Of a stretch of 64,000 nt of DNA, positions 16,028 through 25,260 are shown piece after piece; position 1 is the stretch's first letter; every line of letters begins with the position of its first letter. Below the pieces are notes generated by a model. That model was not told the DNA's origin, ran no database searches, and worked only from the letters and a program-made list of their open reading frames with translations. The DNA lies in the NCBI GenBank assembly GCA_944391115.1, contig CALXSJ010000002.1, positions 186,001 through 250,000 on the forward strand. Reading direction: 5' to 3'. This DNA is from an uncultured Victivallales bacterium. Its GTDB lineage: Bacteria; Verrucomicrobiota; Lentisphaeria; Victivallales; UBA1829. A program made the position numbers and the translations under genes.

Positions 16028-17728
16028 CTACCCTTCCGGCACGAAGACGGACATGTCCAGCTCCAGATCGCCGGCCTGCCGCAGTTCATCGATGAATTTC
16101 GGGATGTTGCCGGTGGCCGTATGCCGTCCGACCACGTGGAATTTCTCGTCAAACCCTTCCTGTTCGAACGTGAAGATGTCCTGCAGGAGAATGGTGCTGC
16201 CTTCCCGTCCGGTCACTTCGGAGATCTTGACGATTTTTCTGGAGCCGTCCGGAAGCCGGGTCTGCTGAACGATCAGGTGAATTGCCGACGCGATCTGTTC
16301 CCGGATTGCCGACGAAGGCAGTTCGAATCCCGCCATCATGACCATGTTTTCGAGACGCGACAGTGCGTCGCGCGGATTGTTCGCGTGGCAGGTGGTCATC
16401 GAGCCGTCATGTCCGGTGTTCATCGCCTGCAGCATGTCGAGAGCCTCCGCGCCGCGGCATTCTCCGACAATGATCCGGTCCGGCCGCATGCGCAGCGTGT
16501 TGATGACCAGATCGCGGATTGTGACACGCCCCTGTCCCTCGACGTTGGCCGGGCGCGCCTCCAGGCGGCAGAGATTCTCATGGCTCAGCTTCAGTTCCGC
16601 CGAATCCTCCACCGTGATGATGCGTTCCTTTTCCGGAATGAACTGCGAGAGAATGTTCAGAAGCGTCGTCTTGCCCGAACCGGTTCCGCCGGACACCAGA
16701 ATGTTGCGCCGTGCGCGGACCGCCTCCCGGAGAAAAAGCGCCATCGGGCGGGTCAGACTTCCGTATCCGATCAGATCTTCATCGGTCAGTTTCCGGGACG
16801 GGAATTTGCGGATGGTCACCAGTGACCCGTCGAGCGCCAGAGGAGGAATGACCGCATTTACCCGGGAACCGTCCTCCAGCCTGGCGTCCACCATCGGGGA
16901 GGCCGCGTCGATATGGCGCCCCAGGGGTTCCACAATGCGCTGAATGATGGACTGCAAATGGGTTTCCCCGTTGAATTTCGCGGCGGAACGGTAGAGCAGT
17001 CCCCTGCTTTCCACAAAGATGTTTTCCGGTCCGTTGATCATGATTTCCGAGATGCTCGTGTCGCGCAGCAGCGGAGAGAGCGGTCCGAGCCCGATCAGGT
17101 CGTCGAGCAGAATCCTCCGGAACTGGTCCAGATTGACGCCGGAAGGAATTTCATGGCGGATTTCCCGCAGAATCCGTTCGACAGTCTCCTCGACCTTCGG
17201 ACGCATTTCACTGCTCGTCATCTCTTTTGCGGAGGAGTTGCCGATATTCAGGAGTTCCAGCACGCGGTTCTGCACCTGTCTTGCAAGACGGATCATTGTG
17301 TCGCTGTAAAGAGCGACGAGGGCGGTCTGCGCGGCATAGACCGGCAGACGGTGTCCTTCCTGAGAGTCCGGCTTCGGTTTTGCCGTTCCGGGGACGCTTC
17401 CGGCGGACTGCGGCGGCACGGACTGCGGAATCGAATCGCTTTCTTTCAGAATCAGCTCCGTTTCCCCGATCTGGATGGTGTCGCCTGACGCAAGTCCGGT
17501 CCGGCCGGAAATGGAATTCCCGTTTACGCGCGTTCCTGTGCGGCTTCCCAGATCTTCCAGGAACACATTGTCTCCGCTCATGGTGATTTCGGCGTGGCGG
17601 CGGGAGACTTTCTTGTCCGCGATGCAGAGTCCGGCGCTTTCGGAACGCCCGATCGTCATGGGGCATTTCCCCTCCAGGGAGACAGTTTTTTCCCCGCCGT
17701 CCGCGGTTTTTACTTTCAGCTGCATCAT
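16028..17728 (-). CDS. FHA-CpaF/TadA fusion ATPase
   Basis: A 566-aa cytoplasmic ATPase. Residues 1-100 are a canonical FHA domain (MTIGRSESAG, KVSRRHAEI, LGSRTGTRVNG), then a Ser/Pro linker, then a complete CpaF ATPase of about 420 residues: INGPENIFVESRG, Walker A SGGTGSGKTT, ITVEDSAELKL, LRMRPDRIIVGECRG and GHDGSMTTCHANNPRDAL. Canonical Tad ATPases lack the FHA domain. With the Ser/Thr kinase encoded at 8412 the fusion suggests that the motor itself is recruited or gated by phosphothreonine. ATG codons at 17728 and 17725 are both possible starts. Confidence 0.92.
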   Translation of the reverse strand: MMQLKVKTADGGEKTVSLEGKCPMTIGRSESAGLCIADKKVSRRHAEITMSGDNVFLEDLGSRTGTRVNGNSISGRTGLASGDTIQIGETELILKESDSIPQSVPPQSAGSVPGTAKPKPDSQEGHRLPVYAAQTALVALYSDTMIRLARQVQNRVLELLNIGNSSAKEMTSSEMRPKVEETVERILREIRHEIPSGVNLDQFRRILLDDLIGLGPLSPLLRDTSISEIMINGPENIFVESRGLLYRSAAKFNGETHLQSIIQRIVEPLGRHIDAASPMVDARLEDGSRVNAVIPPLALDGSLVTIRKFPSRKLTDEDLIGYGSLTRPMALFLREAVRARRNILVSGGTGSGKTTLLNILSQFIPEKERIITVEDSAELKLSHENLCRLEARPANVEGQGRVTIRDLVINTLRMRPDRIIVGECRGAEALDMLQAMNTGHDGSMTTCHANNPRDALSRLENMVMMAGFELPSSAIREQIASAIHLIVQQTRLPDGSRKIVKISEVTGREGSTILLQDIFTFEQEGFDEKFHVVGRHTATGNIPKFIDELRQAGDLELDMSVFVPEG

Positions 17729-17737
17729 AAGCCGTCT

Positions 17738-19321
17738 TTACCAGGTAAACATTTTCAGGAACCAGTTCCGTTCCTCGCGCTCATGCGCCTTTTCACTTTT
17801 TTTCCGGACCGATTCGGAAACCATTTTCTCCGCACCCGCCGTCTCCGCGGACGGGGCGCTTGTCATCTGCACCTTGCGCTCCGCGATTCTGGGACAGGCC
17901 AGAATCAGCAGGACCATCTCCTCTCCCTGTTTTTCCTCGGAGGACAGAAACCAGCTGACGATCGGAACATGGCGCAGAAACGCGTATCCGCTCGGTCCGC
18001 TCTCGGAATAGGTCAGCTCCTTCTGTCCCGCGATGACGGCCGTCTTGTTGAGCGGACAGAAGATTTCCGCCGTGGTCTTTGTGGAGCGCTGGAAATAATC
18101 CTCCTCCTGCTTGATGGGCGCGAGACTCTTTTCCAGATCGAATTCCAGGCGGACCATGTCGGCCCGGACCAGTCCGCCGCGGACCTTCATCTTCAGACCG
18201 AAGTTGATCGGCTGCAGATTTGCCACATCCTGGCTGTAAACCTTGACATTCAGGGTTCCGCCGTTTTCATACACAGCGTATCTGCTGCTGTTGTTGGTGA
18301 GTGTAAGATGGCCCGCGTCGCGGAAATCGGAAATGCCGTTGTTGCCGAAGAATACAAGTGAACCCTTCAAGTCGGTATTGAACTGGGAATAAAGGCCTTT
18401 TCCGTCCGTCGGACCGGTGAGTCCCTCCGGCGCGCCTCCGGCCAGCGCCCGGAACCAGGCGATCAGGTTCCAGGAGAGAACCGTTCCGTCCGCGGACGAG
18501 TTGCCGAGACGTTCCAGCTGCGTCCTTGTCACGCCGACGAACACGACGCCGACATCCAGCTGGGTGTCGGCGATGTTCAGCTCCGTCACCGCTTTCAGGG
18601 CGTTCCCGTTCCATTCCGGGGAGAGCCATGTCTGGGCGGCGAGAATCCGTTTGACCGCGGCAATGTCATTTTCGCAGAGCAGATAGCCGGAAACCGTCAG
18701 AAGGCCGTTCGACACCTCGAGTTTAAGCTGTCCGGGGACATCCGGGGAAATCGTGTCTGCGACCTTGAATCCCGCGCTTTCAAGACGGTTTTTCAAATCC
18801 GTGAAGAGCGCCGGGCCCGGGCGGAACGTCACATAGTTGTGACAGCGGTCCTCATAACGCCTGACAACCCGCCGGAAATATTCCCAGTGTCCCGGTCTGG
18901 TGATCTCTCCGCGCAGCGTCAGGACATTGTCCGAAAGCTCGATTCCGATCTCGGGCAGATCGCCCAGTTCCCTGCTGAGCTCGCGGTAAACCTGCATGAC
19001 GGAACTGGACACGGTCACGCGGAACTCCTTTTTCATCCCGTTTGCCGAAGCCGTTACGACGGCGTTTCCGACCGAGATTCCCTCCAGTTCAAAGGAACGT
19101 CCGTTCACCTGACTGACTTTTGCACAGGACGTGCTTGACTTGCACTGTGCAATCTGGAAGGGCACTTCGAATTTCCGGGATTCCCCGGTGGAGATTGTGA
19201 CGCTTTCCGGCGGCAGCGTCACAGCAGTTCCGTTCCATCCGGGAACGTCCGCGGATCCGGCGCCATGCGCCGGAAACAGAATTCCCGATGCCAGGGCAAG
19301 CAGAGAGAAGAAGATTCTCAT
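17738..19321 (-). CDS. Tad outer-membrane secretin (CpaC/RcpA-like)
   Basis: A 527-aa protein with a cleavable signal peptide (MRIFFSLLALASGILFPAHG). The N-terminal half has repeated small domains, including a BON-like stretch (IELSDNVLTLRGEI). The C-terminal part is the secretin domain: LDVGVVFVGVTRTQLERLG, then strands such as NFGLKMKVRGGLVRADMVRL, and near the end KTAVIAGQKELTYSESG and HVPIVSWFLSSEEKQ. It should form the gated outer-membrane channel. GAGGTG precedes the ATG at 19321; a longer start at 19336 would overlap the cpaB stop by ATGA. Confidence 0.88.
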   Translation of the reverse strand: MRIFFSLLALASGILFPAHGAGSADVPGWNGTAVTLPPESVTISTGESRKFEVPFQIAQCKSSTSCAKVSQVNGRSFELEGISVGNAVVTASANGMKKEFRVTVSSSVMQVYRELSRELGDLPEIGIELSDNVLTLRGEITRPGHWEYFRRVVRRYEDRCHNYVTFRPGPALFTDLKNRLESAGFKVADTISPDVPGQLKLEVSNGLLTVSGYLLCENDIAAVKRILAAQTWLSPEWNGNALKAVTELNIADTQLDVGVVFVGVTRTQLERLGNSSADGTVLSWNLIAWFRALAGGAPEGLTGPTDGKGLYSQFNTDLKGSLVFFGNNGISDFRDAGHLTLTNNSSRYAVYENGGTLNVKVYSQDVANLQPINFGLKMKVRGGLVRADMVRLEFDLEKSLAPIKQEEDYFQRSTKTTAEIFCPLNKTAVIAGQKELTYSESGPSGYAFLRHVPIVSWFLSSEEKQGEEMVLLILACPRIAERKVQMTSAPSAETAGAEKMVSESVRKKSEKAHEREERNWFLKMFTW

Positions 19322-19332
19322 GATTCCACACC

Positions 19333-20133
19333 TCATCTGTGATCTTTGTTCGGGATTTCCGGCAGTTCCGCAGGAACAAGGCCTTTGCGGATTTTCGAGA
19401 AGGTGTCGGCGTTGACGACTCCGCTGTCCTTCCGGTTGAGAGCGGCTGAATCGTTCCGTTTCCGCAGCACCGGATAAAGCTCGGATTCCCGCTGGGCCGC
19501 GATCAGGATCATGGCCTGCTGCGGCGGAAGGGATACGAAAATCGTCCCGCTGGAGCTGCCGCCTTCCCGGAAGGAGCCCTGTTCATTGGCGATGCCGATC
19601 ACTCTTACACACGGCAGAAGGACGGAGGTCTCCCGCGACTCTGTCATTTTCACGCCGGAGCCGTCGCTCTCTTTCATGTTTTTATCGATGGCGACGCTTG
19701 GGGAGACATAGGTGGAAATGATGGCGATCTCGTCATCGGGCATCAGCATCCTGACAAGGGCGGGATCGGAAAAAGTCACGGGAACCGTCCATTCGCCCTG
19801 CCTGGCGCAGTCGCTGAGCGTCGTCTGGATTCTGATGTCGGTCATCAATATGTAGTCATCCTGCGAAACCGCATGCGGCAGCTGCTGGCCGTACGCCAGA
19901 CTGACGTTTTCCCACAGAAGAGCATTTTTCGGAACGGCCGACTGCGGAATGTCCTTGTAGGTGAGCGAGCCCTGTGTCAGTTCGTCATGCGCATTCAGCG
20001 CCCGGGCCGCGACGACGACCGACACTTTGTTTTCCGTATCGTTTTCCTCTTTCTCGAAAAGCAGTTTGCTGACGATGTAAACCGCCGCCAGTCCCAGAAC
20101 CACCGAAACTATCAGGGGAATGATATTTTTCAT
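19333..20133 (-). CDS. CpaB/RcpC-like pilus assembly protein
   Basis: A 266-aa protein with an N-terminal membrane anchor (IIPLIVSVVLGLAAVYIVSK), then a SAF-like domain (VVVAARALNAHDELTQGSL) and a CpaB core region (PALVRMLMPDDEIAIISTYV). CpaB proteins are periplasmic partners of the secretin. First gene of the minus-strand Tad operon, with the promoter at 20180-20207. The ATG at 20133 places the membrane segment directly at the N-terminus. Confidence 0.85.
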   Translation of the reverse strand: MKNIIPLIVSVVLGLAAVYIVSKLLFEKEENDTENKVSVVVAARALNAHDELTQGSLTYKDIPQSAVPKNALLWENVSLAYGQQLPHAVSQDDYILMTDIRIQTTLSDCARQGEWTVPVTFSDPALVRMLMPDDEIAIISTYVSPSVAIDKNMKESDGSGVKMTESRETSVLLPCVRVIGIANEQGSFREGGSSSGTIFVSLPPQQAMILIAAQRESELYPVLRKRNDSAALNRKDSGVVNADTFSKIRKGLVPAELPEIPNKDHR

Positions 20134-20179
20134 TTCTTCTGCCTCATCAGTTAGGATTGCCATATCTCCGGATTGATAT

Positions 20180-20207
20180 AATTTACCGTGCAGGAGATAT
20201 TTTTCAA
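20180..20207 (-). promoter_or_regulatory. promoter of the minus-strand Tad operon
   Basis: On the minus strand TTGAAA (20207-20202) and TAAATT (20185-20180) are 16 bases apart, the same layout and the same TAAATTATA core as the promoter at 724-751. It lies about 47 bases before the cpaB start. Confidence 0.6.
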
Positions 20208-20365
20208 GGATTTCCTTGATTTTTCCCGCGTTTGTATTCCTCCGTATAATGCCGGAATTGTCCTTTCTGCAATTTTGTTCCGCTTCTGTCCGGGAAGATT
20301 GCTTCCGTTCCGAAACTTTTTCAGAAAAAAAATTTTTTCCGGCTTGAAAAAACGGACAAATGTAT

Positions 20366-20384
20366 TAGTTTAGGCGCTAAAATA
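20366..20384. promoter_or_regulatory. palindromic operator before the marR gene
   Basis: TAGTTTAGGCGCTAAAATA is a near-perfect 8-3-8 inverted repeat (TTTAG-GCG-CTAAA is perfect). It sits 24 bases before the MarR start, where such proteins usually bind to repress their own operon. TTGAAA at 20344-20349 could be the -35 element of the promoter it covers. Confidence 0.6.
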
Positions 20385-20407
20385 TTTAGGAGATCGAATC
20401 TTTTAAG

Positions 20408-20911
20408 ATGAAACATTCGGAGACAGACGGAGGAAAGCCGGGAATGGGGAAAACGTATCCGAGGCGCAACTGGGAGCTTCTGTTCCGGAACACGGATCTT
20501 CTGCGCGACCTCTTCGACAAGCACTACCCGCTCAAGTCGAAAAACCAGATTACGATTGCGCAGGTCAAGATGCTGATCTGCGTGATGCGGCACGAACCGG
20601 AAGGGGTCATGCTCAAGGAGATTGCCGGGGAGCTGGATCTGACGCCGGGGGCGGTTTCCCAGATGGTCGAACATCTGGTCCGCATGGAACTGCTGGAACG
20701 CTGCGCATCGGAAAGCGACCGGCGCGCGGTATGCATCAAGCTGAGCCGGAAAGGCCAGGAGATCCGTGCGGTTCATGAAGATTTTTTCAATCGTGTCATC
20801 AATGAATTCATGAAAACGGTTCCGGAGGAGAAGCGGGAGGTTTTCAGCGAGGTTCTGCGATCCATGCACGGTTATCTTGAAAATGAAAAAAAGAAACAGA
20901 CAGGAGCTTGA
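20408..20911 (+). CDS. MarR family transcriptional regulator of RND cassette 1
   Basis: A 167-aa winged-helix regulator. The HTH region reads VMLKEIAGELDLTPGAVSQM (about residues 67-86) and the wing contains ASESDRRAVCIKLSRKGQEI. MarR proteins commonly repress efflux operons until a ligand binds. The gene is directly followed by an RND adaptor whose start lies 4 bases after its stop, and a palindromic site precedes it. The ATG at 20408 lies behind AGGAG at 20388-20392. A paralogous MarR gene heads the second RND cassette at 57523. Confidence 0.88.
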   Translation: MKHSETDGGKPGMGKTYPRRNWELLFRNTDLLRDLFDKHYPLKSKNQITIAQVKMLICVMRHEPEGVMLKEIAGELDLTPGAVSQMVEHLVRMELLERCASESDRRAVCIKLSRKGQEIRAVHEDFFNRVINEFMKTVPEEKREVFSEVLRSMHGYLENEKKKQTGA

Positions 20912-20915
20912 TTTT

Positions 20916-22034
20916 ATGAAAAAACTCATTCTCGTTCTTGCGGCATTCTCCCTTCTTCTGCCCGTTCATGCGCAGGGAAGGAGAGCAGGGCAGTCCGTCA
21001 AACAGAAGGTGAAAGTCGGGAAGGTTTTTGAAACACAGAATATCGAGACGCGCCGCGTGGTCGGATTTGTCACGACGGTTTCGCGCGTGGAGCTCACGAC
21101 GCGCATTTCCGCCGACCTCGAGAAAGTGGGATTCAAGGACGGCGATCTCGTGAAGGCCGGGCAGATGCTCTATCAGTTCGATGACATCCGCTATGCGGCA
21201 GCCGTCAAAAACGCCGAGGCAAAGCTTGCCGAAGTCAAGGCGCGCCTGATCTATGCCGAGAAAAACTACGCCCGCACCAACGAACTTTACAAGAAGGACG
21301 CCGCGTCCAAGGATGCGATGGAGACGACGCTGAGCACGCTTGCCGCCTGCCGTGCGGAACTGCTCGCCGCCGAGGCGAATCTGGTCACCGCGCAGGACGA
21401 TCTCAAGCATACGCGGATTTACGCTCCGATCAGCGGGCGCATCGGTGCAACCAACTATACGGTCGGAAACTATCTGACTCCCTCTTCCGGTGTTCTCGCC
21501 ACGATTATTCAGAGCCAGCCCATCCGGGTGGTTTTCTCCATGAGCAACCGCGACTATGCCAATATGTTCGGCGGACGGGAAGACAACCTCAAAAAGGAGG
21601 CGCGGATCCGGATCCGCCTTGCGAACGGCAGCTATTTCGACGAGGACGGAACAGTGGAATTCATCAATAACGAGGCGAACCAGCGCACCGACAGCATTCA
21701 GATCTACAGCCGTTTCGCAAACAAGGCCGGGCGCCTGATTCCGAACAATGCCGTGACCGTGGAACTTTCCCACAAGATCGGCAAACTGGTTCCCGCGGTT
21801 CTGCCGTCCGCCATCATGCACGATGCGGAGAGCGCCTATGTGTATGTCGTCAAAAACAACAAAATCGAACGGCGCAATGTGGAACTGGGACGCTCCACCG
21901 CGGATGCCCAGCTGATTCTCCACGGCCTGGAAAAGGGGGAACTTGTCGTGACCGACGGTACCCACAAGGTTCTGCCCGGCACGGAGATCATCCCCGAATA
22001 TGACGCAGGCGCCGGAAAAGACGGAGTGAAGTAA
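20916..22034 (+). CDS. RND efflux periplasmic adaptor (membrane fusion protein), cassette 1
   Basis: A 372-aa protein with a Sec signal peptide (MKKLILVLAAFSLLLPVHA^Q) and no lipobox, unlike its counterpart at 57992. The HlyD/AcrA layout is visible: lipoyl half (KVGFKDGDLVKAGQMLYQFD), a coiled-coil hairpin (about residues 85-150), the second lipoyl half (YAPISGRIGATNYTVGNYLT) and beta-barrel and membrane-proximal parts. AGGAG precedes the ATG at 20916. It connects the inner-membrane pump encoded next to an outer-membrane channel, which is not encoded here. Confidence 0.92.
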   Translation: MKKLILVLAAFSLLLPVHAQGRRAGQSVKQKVKVGKVFETQNIETRRVVGFVTTVSRVELTTRISADLEKVGFKDGDLVKAGQMLYQFDDIRYAAAVKNAEAKLAEVKARLIYAEKNYARTNELYKKDAASKDAMETTLSTLAACRAELLAAEANLVTAQDDLKHTRIYAPISGRIGATNYTVGNYLTPSSGVLATIIQSQPIRVVFSMSNRDYANMFGGREDNLKKEARIRIRLANGSYFDEDGTVEFINNEANQRTDSIQIYSRFANKAGRLIPNNAVTVELSHKIGKLVPAVLPSAIMHDAESAYVYVVKNNKIERRNVELGRSTADAQLILHGLEKGELVVTDGTHKVLPGTEIIPEYDAGAGKDGVK

Positions 22035-22035
22035 G

Positions 22036-25000
22036 ATGTTCTCGCGGATTTTCATTGAAAGGCCGCGCTTCGCCATCGTCATCAGCATTGTGATGGTGCT
22101 TGCGGGAATTCTCAGTGTGAGGCAGCTTCCGGTCGCCGAATACCCGGAAATCGCGCCGCCGTCCATTTATGTGAGCGCAACTTATACCGGAGCCAGCGCA
22201 CAGGTCGTTGCCGACACGGTCGCGCTTCCGCTGGAAGACCAGATCAACGGCGTCGAGGATCTTCTCTACTACTCCTCCACCTGCGACAACAGCGGAAACT
22301 ACGGATGCACCATCACCTTCAAGACCGGCATTGATTCGGATATTGCGATGGTCAACGTGCAGAACGCGATCAAGCGCGCCGAACCGAAGCTGCCCGAAGA
22401 CGTGACGAAGGTCGGCATCACCGTAGAGAAACGTTCCAGCGATATTCTTCTGTTCGTCGCCTTTCTCACAGACGGGAAGGAAATGGACATTCTCGGGCTC
22501 AACACCTATATCAAGACGACCGTCGTCGACCCTTTGAGCCGCATTGACGGCGTCGCGAGCGCCGAGCTGATGGCCGCCAAGGAATATTCGATGCGCATCT
22601 GGCTGGACCCGCTGCGCATGTCCGCGCTCGGCATCTCGACGACCGATATCGCCAATGCCGTGGCGGGCCAGAATATCCAGGCAGCCGCCGGAACCATCGG
22701 CTCGGAAAACAGCAACCAGTTCATCCAGTACAAAATCAATGTTCAGGGGCGTCTGAAAACGGTTGACGAATTCAATGAAATCGTGGTCCGCAACACCGGA
22801 AACGGCGACATCGTGACGCTGGCGGACGTTGCGCGCGTGGAACTCGGTTCAAAGGAATACGCCGGAACCGCGACCTTCAACGGCGAGGAATCCGTCGCGC
22901 TGACGGTTTACCGCAATACCGATTCCAACGCCCTGGCGACCGTGAAGGGCGTCAAGGCGAAGATCGAGGAGATCGCCAAACGCTTTCCGGCAGGCGTCAC
23001 CTATCAGATTGCCTACGATCCGACCGAATTCATCAGCGTGACGCTGGAGGAGATCGTGGTGACGCTCATTGTGGCGCTGCTTCTGGTCGTCCTGATCACC
23101 TACCTCTTCCTTCAGGACTGGCGCGCGACTCTTATTCCGTCTGTGGCGATTCCCATCGCCCTGATGGGAACGTTCCCGTTCATGATGGCGATCGACTACA
23201 GCATCAATGTGCTGACGATGTTCGGACTGATTCTGGTGGTCGGATCGCTCTGCGACGACGCCATTGTCGTTGTGGAGAACTGTCAGGCGCTGATGGAGCG
23301 CGAAAAACTTTCTCCGAAGGAGGCCGCGCTCAAGTCGATGCAGCAGATCACCGGCGCGATCATCGCGACGACGCTGGTTACAGTCGCCTGCTATGCGCCG
23401 CTGGCCTTCTACGGCGGCATGGTAGGAAACATCTACATGCAGTTTGCCGTGACAATGTGCATTTCGCTCTGCCTTTCCGCCGTGGTGGCAATGACGCTGA
23501 GCCCCGCGCTCTGCGCATGCATTCTGCACAAGCCGGCCGAGCATCCGCCGCTTGCCTTCAAGCCTTTCAACGTCACGCTTGACGCTTCCCGCAAAATCTA
23601 TCTGTTCTGTGTCAGACTGCTTGTCCGCAGGGCGCTTCTCACGATTCTCATTTTCGCGGGTGCGATGACTGCGGCGTATTTCCTCTACAAAGACCTGCCG
23701 AGCTCCTTCCTTCCGACCGAGGACAAGGGTGCGTTCATGTGCAACATCGAACTGCCGCCCGGAGCGACGCTCGCCCGCACGGAAAGCGTGCTTGCCGAAT
23801 TCCGTGAACGTCTGAAGGGCGTCAAGGGAATCAAAAGTCACATCATGGTTTCCGGATTCAGTTTCATGAACGGAAACGGGGAAAACTTCGGACTGGCCAT
23901 TATCAAGCTGGACCCGTGGGATCAGCGCAAAACTCCGGAGCTCCAGCTTGAGTCGATTCAGACGGAAGTCCAGAAGCGGGCCAACGAGATTGCCGCCGCG
24001 CGGATCATGTGTTTCACGCCCCCCGCGATCATGGGGCTCGGCGTGACCGGCGGCGCCACCTTCATGCTGAGCGGTGACGGCGAAGTTGATCCGGCGGAAC
24101 TCTCCCGGACCGCGAAGCAGTTTGCGCTTGATCTTTCCGCCAAGCCCGAGACGCTGTATGCAATGTCCACCTACAACGCCGACACGCCGCAGCTCTATCT
24201 GGACATCGACCGGAAGAAGGCGGAAACCCTCGGCGTTTCAACCGGAACGATCTATTCGACGCTTCAGAGCAAGCTGGCCTCCTTCTACATCAACGACTTC
24301 AACATCATGGGCAACACGTTCTACGTCAAGATGCAGTCCACCAACGAACATCGCGTCTCCCAGGACGACATTCTGGACATCCAGGTGCCGAACAGCTCCG
24401 GGGAAATGGTGCCGCTGAGTTCGCTTGCGACCCTCCGCTATATTGTCGGTCCGCAGCGCATCCAGCGGTTCAACAAGTACACCTCCGCGGAAATGAACGC
24501 GCAGGCCGCGAAGGGGGTCAGCAGCAGCGTGCTGATGAACGTGATTGAAAATATGAAGCTCCCGTCGAAATACCATATCGAGTGGACCGGCATGAGTTAT
24601 CAGGAACGCCTGAATCAGGGGCAGATCGTCTTCCTGATGGCGACGGCGATGCTGTTCGCCTACCTGTTCCTTGTGGCGCAGTATGAGAGCTGGACGATTC
24701 CGGTTCCCGTAATGCTGTCGGTCGGCTTCGCCGTGCTCGGCGCGCTGCTCGGACTGACGCTTCTGAAGGAGAGCCTGAGCATTTACGCCCAGCTCGGAAT
24801 GGTCATGCTGATCGGACTTTCCGCCAAAAACGCAATCCTGATGGTCGAGTTCTCCAAACAGCAGCGTGAAAGCGGGCTTTCCGTCACGGAATCCGCGATG
24901 AACGGCGCGAACCTGCGTTACCGCGCGGTGCTGATGACGGCATGGAGCTTCCTCTTCGGCGTGTTCCCGCTGGTGGTCGCTTCCGGCGCAGGCGCGGGAA

Positions 25001-25146
25001 GCCGCAAGGCCATCGGCATCACAACCTTCTCGGGGATGCTGCTGGCGACGCTGGTCGGCATTATCTTCACTCCGGCGCTGTATGCGGTATGCCAGCGTCT
25101 CCGCGAATGGGTGAAAGCGAAAATCCACTGGAAAAAGGCGGAATGA
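22036..25146 (+). CDS. RND multidrug efflux transporter (HAE1/AcrB family), cassette 1
   Basis: A 1036-aa proton-driven pump of typical family length. It starts MFSRIFIERPRFAIVISIVM, has the proton-relay pair in GSLCDDAIVVVEN and the matching lysine in GLSAKNAILMVEFSK, and ends with the usual last membrane segments. The domain order with two large periplasmic loops is intact. The start is one base after the adaptor stop. The substrate cannot be read; solvents, bile salts or drugs are common for the family. No outer-membrane TolC-type gene follows. Confidence 0.95.
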   Translation: MFSRIFIERPRFAIVISIVMVLAGILSVRQLPVAEYPEIAPPSIYVSATYTGASAQVVADTVALPLEDQINGVEDLLYYSSTCDNSGNYGCTITFKTGIDSDIAMVNVQNAIKRAEPKLPEDVTKVGITVEKRSSDILLFVAFLTDGKEMDILGLNTYIKTTVVDPLSRIDGVASAELMAAKEYSMRIWLDPLRMSALGISTTDIANAVAGQNIQAAAGTIGSENSNQFIQYKINVQGRLKTVDEFNEIVVRNTGNGDIVTLADVARVELGSKEYAGTATFNGEESVALTVYRNTDSNALATVKGVKAKIEEIAKRFPAGVTYQIAYDPTEFISVTLEEIVVTLIVALLLVVLITYLFLQDWRATLIPSVAIPIALMGTFPFMMAIDYSINVLTMFGLILVVGSLCDDAIVVVENCQALMEREKLSPKEAALKSMQQITGAIIATTLVTVACYAPLAFYGGMVGNIYMQFAVTMCISLCLSAVVAMTLSPALCACILHKPAEHPPLAFKPFNVTLDASRKIYLFCVRLLVRRALLTILIFAGAMTAAYFLYKDLPSSFLPTEDKGAFMCNIELPPGATLARTESVLAEFRERLKGVKGIKSHIMVSGFSFMNGNGENFGLAIIKLDPWDQRKTPELQLESIQTEVQKRANEIAAARIMCFTPPAIMGLGVTGGATFMLSGDGEVDPAELSRTAKQFALDLSAKPETLYAMSTYNADTPQLYLDIDRKKAETLGVSTGTIYSTLQSKLASFYINDFNIMGNTFYVKMQSTNEHRVSQDDILDIQVPNSSGEMVPLSSLATLRYIVGPQRIQRFNKYTSAEMNAQAAKGVSSSVLMNVIENMKLPSKYHIEWTGMSYQERLNQGQIVFLMATAMLFAYLFLVAQYESWTIPVPVMLSVGFAVLGALLGLTLLKESLSIYAQLGMVMLIGLSAKNAILMVEFSKQQRESGLSVTESAMNGANLRYRAVLMTAWSFLFGVFPLVVASGAGAGSRKAIGITTFSGMLLATLVGIIFTPALYAVCQRLREWVKAKIHWKKAE

Positions 25147-25260
25147 ACAGCTGGATTCCGATCCGTTTCGACTCCGGAATACCGGAAGTGCGGCGCTCCG
25201 CCTTTTCCGGTTTCCGGCTTCCCGGGCCCGTTTTCTGTCCGGGGGAGGGTTGAGCCGGCA

